Of a stretch of 64,000 nt of DNA, positions 59,221-64,000 are shown one piece after another. Position 1 is the first letter of the stretch; every line of letters begins with the position of its first letter. Source of the stretch: Scedosporium boydii (lineage: Eukaryota > Ascomycota > Sordariomycetes > Microascales > Microascaceae); assembly GCA_002221725.1 (NCBI GenBank), contig NJFT01000180.1, positions 1 through 64,000 on the forward strand, given 5' to 3'. Position numbers and translations under genes: made by a program. The notes under the pieces are model-generated. The model did no database searches. It was given only the letters and a program-made list of their open reading frames with translations, and was not told where the DNA came from.

Positions 59221-61026
59221 TCCTACGAGAGGGAGATCACGTCGGTAGCAATGGTGAAAGTTGCGAGGCCGGAAAAGGCAGCTCTACTCTTGCCACAGGA
59301 CGTTCGAGTCCCGAGCAATCCTTTACGAAGTGGGATTGTTCGAGTCGATATCAGCTGGATAATAAGGATCCTTGGCGTCTCGATAGATTAATGCTCCCAA
59401 CTGCGATTCCCCATCGCCAGAGGTGAAATCACAAGCGGTAGGTGGGGCTGGAAACAAGTAATGGTCTTCAGCAATCAAAATCGAGGCTTTGGCGTAATGA
59501 CCTCGCGCCAAGTGAGGCAGACCACGCGAGACCACGTGATCTCAGTTTTCCCCCAAAATCTTCCCAAACCGCCCGACACCTAGGAACGGAACCAACATAT
59601 ACTCATTCACTAACCGGTTCGGCCCAAGCTTTCGACCTACACGGACCTTTCACACATCATCCCCGGACAACAAGAGAATCCCGGACCATGCTAGAAAAAA
59701 GGCGAACCGTTTTGAGCCACTAGTATTTCCTTGTACCTCGTACAACTAAGCCGGAATAGTGTTGGGGTGGGATCAACCGACCCCGCTGACGGTGGTGTCA
59801 GGACAAGATGTAAGAGAAGGCCGTCACATACTTCATACGAAGTACCTGTGCACACACCTAACCAATAGTTAACTCTTCACTACTTCGCCGTAGGAAAGAG
59901 CACTGGTTAATAATAACATTGAAGTAACCCCAAATTATTTCTTCCTTCTGAGCTCAGAGCCCGGGTCCATTGGTATTGTCAATTGAAATAAGAGTGCTTG
60001 AACTTCGACAAGCCATTGCCTCGTAATGTTTCTATCATTTGAGATTTGGGCCTGCCCGGTACGAAAAAAGTCGGGATCGTACGTCAGAGAATAGCTGCGG
60101 CTAAGAAACCTGTACTGCGTGTTTGAGCCAGATCCCTTTAAGATCCAAACCTTTCTTGTTGAAAGGAATATCGATACCTTGTTAGTCTGGTACTTTATCG
60201 GTGAGGGGGGACGCTCCCTTCAACGTCTGTTTTCGTACGAGATTTTCGCACCTGATAAGTTTCATGTTCTCATCAACTTGCATGTTATGTAAGTACTAGA
60301 CTCGTTCCGCCCACAAACCGACAGCCGTACTTCGTACCACTGAGCGCCTCCCCCACCGACCGGGCATCAACTCTGAAAGTGAAGCGGGCAGACGAAGTCT
60401 TTTGTACCTGTACCTCGGACTTTGCCGAGGTTCCCCTGCGGTCTACAAGTAATTCAGAGTACTGAGGTAGTCAAGGAGTCTGCAGCAATGTACATGTACT
60501 TTATTTTAGGGGTCTCGTCTATAGAATAATCGCCTGGGAACATGGGGGTTGGCTGGATGGTTGGCTGGGTCGAACAAGACTTTAAGGGATGCAAGGAACG
60601 AAAACCGCAACTGCTGTTTTTGGTAATTTTCTCCATCATTCGTTGTACGCGTGCGAACGAACGCTCAACTTCGGAATAGTGTATAAATTCCCACCTTGAA
60701 CCCACCCGTTCCTGTATGTTATTCTAGTTTACCTCATGAATAGTATATAAATTCTCACTTTGAACCCTCGTTCCTGTATGTTATTCTAATTTATCTCGTC
60801 ATTGCCTTTTTGCCTTGGAAGAAAGAAAAGAAATATCACATTGCATCCTTCTATATCATTCCCCAAAGTCATGACCCTCACGTCTTGCACCACCCGAGGT
60901 GAGACAATGGAAATTGTCAACGACTCCTGCTCCATTGTTGGCGAACCCGCAACGTCAACGAGGTAAGGATATGAACAATGCCATAGAATCAACCCCCAAG
61001 TCTTATTCCAGGCTGTTCAAAGAATA
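59221..61026. other. Intergenic upstream of MLH1
   Basis: This 1.8 kb contains TACGAAGTA at 59836 and TACTTCGTA at 60328, and a diverged 60-nt tandem duplication at 60674-60797. Short frames show no recognisable protein. Confidence 0.6.
60674..60797 (+). repeat. Two-copy direct repeat of about 61 nt
   Basis: Copy 1 is 60674-60735 and copy 2 is 60738-60797. They share GAATAGT-TATAAATTC at the start and CGTTCCTGTATGTTATTCTA near the end. Most differences are C/T or G/A transitions, plus one 2-nt indel. Each copy has a TATAAA-like word. Confidence 0.88.
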
Positions 61027-61593
61027 ATGTCTAACCCTCTAAAACACCTGACCAGAGCACCATCCCCCGCCGTTCCATCCCAAATCCAAACTCACCGGGC
61101 CTCTGGCCTCTCGAACGGAGCCGCCGGCTTCACCACCATGAACATCGAACAACTCCCCCAAACCCAGTCAGGAACAGCTGTCAGTGATGAAATAGTCGAT
61201 CATAGCAGCTTGCTTGGCTATTTGCGCTTTCTTCAGCCCAGCAGTCCCCAAGGCCACATTGAATTGGGGGGCCCAGGTGCTGCTTCTGACACAATCGTGC
61301 ACCTTCCCGGATTGGACGACAGCTATGGTTTTGATGTCTTGAGGGACTTGGCAATCGAGCCCCCACGTTTGTCAAGCCCCGCCGCTGTGGTTGGCGGCCC
61401 CACACTTCCCGCCATGTCCCCGGACAACCTAAATTTGGAGCTTGAGCTGCTGCTCCACGACCACTACACCAATCTGGCTGAGTCAACTGGCAATCCCATC
61501 TCGATGTCGCCAACCAGAGAAAATCCTACTGGAGCTCCTCCCTCGCAGAACGGTCACGGAGATCCCACAACTATCATCAAGAGAGGTAAATAA
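61027..61593 (+). CDS. Hypothetical protein, small ORF
   Basis: A 188-residue frame opens with ATG at 61027 and stops at TAA 61591-61593. It is rich in Pro, Ser, Leu and Gly, with no membrane segment, Cys pattern or domain I recognise. An acidic Leu-rich stretch (NLNLELELLLHDHY) could form a helix. A possible GTAAAT donor at 61587 just before the stop could instead splice to a frame beginning near 61808 and stopping near 61889, which would replace the last residues; this is unsupported. The frame's length and balanced composition in otherwise stop-rich sequence favour a real gene, but only modestly. Confidence 0.4.
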   Translation: MSNPLKHLTRAPSPAVPSQIQTHRASGLSNGAAGFTTMNIEQLPQTQSGTAVSDEIVDHSSLLGYLRFLQPSSPQGHIELGGPGAASDTIVHLPGLDDSYGFDVLRDLAIEPPRLSSPAAVVGGPTLPAMSPDNLNLELELLLHDHYTNLAESTGNPISMSPTRENPTGAPPSQNGHGDPTTIIKRGK

Positions 61594-62734
61594 AATTTAC
61601 CGAACTGATGCACCCAGGCTTAAGGCCCTAGGGTCACGGATGATTTATGTTGCGTTTGAGTTTGAATGTTTTCAAGAAAAAAAAAAAGAAGAAAAAAAAG
61701 GAAAAAAAGAAGGAGAAAAAGAAAAAGAACAATAAAAGAAAAGGATTCTGTTTTCCTGGTCCTCGATTTCGATTCGAGTTTGCTTGTTTCAATGTTCCTT
61801 TTCCAGAAACATCCCTTTGCATACCGCAGCTGTCATGGCCGCCAACACCAAACAGAAAGGGGTGCAGAGGAATCTTCGCTTCAATGTAACAGCACTCACA
61901 GCCTTAAGCTGTTTGACTTTTCTCGCTCACTCAGTTTTAATTCCATCCCACGTCGAATATATAAATCATGCGCGTTCTGATTGCCCAGCCCCCACGCATG
62001 CTTCATCCCCCACGTGTAAACTCACCCTTCTTGCCTCGCATTTTTCAGCACTTCCCTCCATCTCACCAGTATTATACAAGGTAACGAGTGCCACTTCATC
62101 CACTTTCGAACCTCATCCTACACACCTTGCGTCTATCCTCATGCCACCTCTGCGTCCAATTGCCTAAGATGCAGGTTCTGGAACCGAACCAAATGAGTTT
62201 GAACGCCTACAGTAGCCGACGGAAACCTTCGTCCTGGTTAAGGGGTTGCTGAGTATACGAAACCCCCAATATAAATAATCATCTTGGGGGTTGTAGACTG
62301 CTTCGCACGGGATGTAAGCGTTAGATAGGGCTGCCCTGTGGGGGAATCTAAAAGCCATCGAGGAATGTCATGATGTAAATCGATCAAAATTGCTCCTTCC
62401 CCGGACCGGTGTAAGGTATCAATTAAGGCAGTGCCTAATACTAAGAGACGATGAAAAAATTCTAAATACAACCTTGGTCCAGACTTTGGATGAGAAACGC
62501 TCTCCCGCTAGCGCTGCTCGCCTCGTCAAAGTATTGAGAGTGGGGGAAACCGGGGAGGAAACCATAAAGGACGCGTACAAGTTAGTGGAATACAAGGGAA
62601 CTCGATGACCCACCTCACCGAGAACTGATGACCCCCCTCATCAAAGAAAGCTGATGACCCCCCTCATCACAGAAAGTTGATGAACCCCCTCGTCGAAAAA
62701 CAAAGCCGACACCTCTCAACACAAGTCAACTTTC
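61594..62734. other. Intergenic region
   Basis: This 1.1 kb holds an A/G-only tract (about 61674-61728), unremarkable sequence to 62600, and a 26-nt minisatellite (62601-62701) next to the 3' end of the BTB-bromodomain gene. No gene is seen. Confidence 0.6.
62601..62701 (+). repeat. 26-nt minisatellite, four copies
   Basis: Copies lie at 62601-62624, 62625-62650, 62651-62676 and 62677-62701. The two central copies differ at one base. Each unit contains TGATGA, about six C, then TCATCA, an inverted repeat able to form a 6-bp hairpin. The array ends 33 bp beyond the stop of the BTB-bromodomain gene, so it lies in its 3' UTR or terminator region. Confidence 0.92.
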
Positions 62735-64000
62735 TCAACTAGCCGACCCCTGCTCCGCTGCATGCATCTTTGCCAGCCACTTGGGCATCTCTGCAAACTT
62801 CTCCTCGAAGCTCTTTCCGAACTTCTCCGCCTCACTGTACAACGGATGTCCTTCCTTCCAATAGGTCTTGCAGTTCTCAACAATCAAACGTACATCCTCG
62901 GCGAACTCGCCCGCCGCAGAGTACATCTGCCTGTCCATCTTGGACTTGATGGTCATGAGGTCCATTGGCTTCTCAATCTTTTCAAGGTAGTCCGGCACCC
63001 CGTCAACGATGGGATCGACGGGCTGTCGAAACGGCTTGACCAGTCGAGTCCAATAGCCTGTGGTGTTTCCCAATTTAGTTCCTCTTTCGTAGTATTAAAC
63101 AAGAAATGCAGGCGAGGGAGAGCAACGTACCTGGGCCGGAAAGCATACGACTCAGCAAGTCAGAGCAAAAGTCTACCTTTTGCGCATCACTGAATGAGCT
63201 GTCGCTCACCACAGCGCTGCTAACTCGCCTACTCGCAGCCGGGTTCTTGGCGGAGCCAGGCAAAGACCTGCGCGGCGCCCCACCCGTGCCAGCGCCTCCT
63301 GTGCTGCGCGAAGACTGTGGCAAAGGAATGGTGGCGGGTCCGGACGCCCGCCGATTCTTCTTTGAGGATCTAGCGTTCTCATCGTCACTTCCACCTTCTT
63401 CCTCGAGGTGATGTGCGTTCCTCTTTGAACCAGCCGTGGCAGAAGATAGAGCGTTGCGTACTGTCCCTAGCGAAGTTGGACCATCTGTGCCAGTTGCAGA
63501 GTTCCCGCTGGCATCGCCCGCAGCACCAACTGGAGCCGGGGCGCTAATGGCACTCATTTCCACGACCAGCTCGCATAAGAACTCCTGAGGAAGACTCTTT
63601 GCAAACTCAGCTGGGGCATCAGAGGACTGAAAATACTCCTCGGCCCATTGTAGGAAGAGCCGGCGGATTTGTGTGCCTTCGTCCGTCTCCTTCCAAACCT
63701 TTGAAATCAAACTAGCACCTGGAATATGCCTCGTCCTTTGCTTCACCTCCTCCATACATTCCAGTGTTTTGCTACACAGTCCCTCCACTTCGTACTTTAT
63801 TCCCAGCTGCCACAGGGCGAAGAGGTCTTCATAACTGGGAACGCTGCCATCGTCCGGCCACACCTCTTGGGTATATATGAAATTTTGCGCAAGGCCGAAT
63901 ACGCTTGCCGTGGCTTCGGGGATTTTGACGACGTGTTCGACCGAGTTTTCGGGTGTGTTCTCAAACTGTCGTCTGAAGTAGCTTGATACGGCACAGAGAA
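62735..64000 (-). CDS. BTB/POZ plus bromodomain protein, 5' end outside the window
   Basis: Exon model: complement(62735..63057, 63131..>64000); at least 397 residues. The visible N-terminal part (LCAVSSYFRRQFEN, then VVKIPEATASVFGLAQNFIYTQEVW) is the second half of a BTB domain, followed by FALWQLGIKYEVEGLCSKTL, the usual helices after a fungal BTB domain. A Ser/Ala/Gly-rich linker with a basic SSKKNRR signal follows. The C-terminal 120 residues are a bromodomain: FCSDLLSRML, then PVDPIVDGVPDYLEKIEKPMDL, IKSKMD, and EFAEDVRLIVENCKTYW. The 73-nt intron splits the bromodomain and splicing joins SGPG to YWTRLVKPF. The residue at the usual acetyl-lysine-binding Asn (NCxxYN) is Trp. It is probably a nuclear regulator. 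The first exon is unbroken from 63131 to the window edge. Confidence 0.85.

Noticed and set aside
60674..60797. RIP (repeat-induced point mutation) signature in the tandem repeat
   Set aside because: The repeat is far shorter than the size normally recognised by RIP, and several transitions are in CpC or CpT rather than CpA context.
1..64000. A biosynthetic cluster, CRISPR array, prophage or intact transposon
   Set aside because: No polyketide/peptide synthase, spaced repeat array, transposase or reverse transcriptase was recognised; the genes are conserved single-copy eukaryotic functions.

Overview
The window is nuclear DNA of a filamentous ascomycete (Pezizomycotina). Genes are interrupted by short introns, mostly about 50-200 bp, with GTRNGT-type donors and YAG acceptors. 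Genes lie on both strands without operons, and nearly every recognisable product is a conserved eukaryotic housekeeping or signalling protein in its fungal form. I cannot place the class. Gene-rich blocks alternate with two gene-poor stretches of 6.1 kb and 7.6 kb. No intact transposon, rRNA or convincing tRNA was seen. All exon models below were built by hand from reading frame, splice sites and family similarity.

Layout. 1-1.7 kb: 3' part of a cysteine-rich protein of unknown function with a Gly/Ala/Val-repeat region. 2.8-3.9 kb (-): a Ras GTPase. 3.9-9.9 kb: gene-poor. 9.9-11.3 kb (-): a MoaB/Mog-fold (CinA/FLAD1-type) protein. 12.2-13.2 kb (+): GMF/Aim7, an actin regulator. 13.5-14.5 kb (-): Nbp35, a cytosolic Fe-S scaffold ATPase. 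15.2-16.3 kb (+): deoxyhypusine hydroxylase. 16.4-16.9 kb (-): RNA polymerase I subunit Rpa12. 17.4-23.2 kb (+): cohesin loader Scc2. 24.0-29.8 kb (-): Iml1/DEPDC5. 31.5-33.2 kb (+): a Zrc1/Cot1-type zinc transporter. 33.2-40.8 kb: gene-poor. 40.8-44.4 kb (+): an Lst4/folliculin-interacting-protein homologue. 45.2-48.1 kb (-): Dbp10. 48.5-49.2 kb (+): a Spf31/DNAJC8 J protein. 49.6-51.7 kb (-): Syo1. 52.5-54.8 kb (+): a type II membrane protein of the fungal family often called 'glycosyltransferase 2'. 55.2-56.2 kb (-): a DUF202 membrane protein. 56.8-59.2 kb (-): Mlh1. 61.0-61.6 kb (+): a small hypothetical ORF. 62.7 kb to the right edge (-): a BTB-plus-bromodomain protein running out of the window.

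Functional themes. Iml1 (GATOR1/SEACIT) and the Lst4/FNIP homologue both act on the Rag/Gtr GTPase branch upstream of TORC1, and a Ras GTPase lies in the same window. Rpa12, Dbp10, Syo1 and deoxyhypusine hydroxylase serve ribosome production or translation. Nbp35 and deoxyhypusine hydroxylase are both iron-dependent and share one divergent promoter. This is probably ordinary mixing of housekeeping genes rather than a cluster.

The most unusual items are the BTB-bromodomain fusion, whose bromodomain has Trp where the acetyl-lysine-binding Asn is expected; a C-x-C instead of C-x2-C zinc knuckle in Rpa12; an in-frame, stop-free 78-nt intron in DBP10; start-codon-only and 18-nt exons; quadruplex-type tracts upstream of RAS and LST4; a hairpin-forming 26-nt minisatellite; and a recurrent intergenic 9-mer TACTTCGTA.
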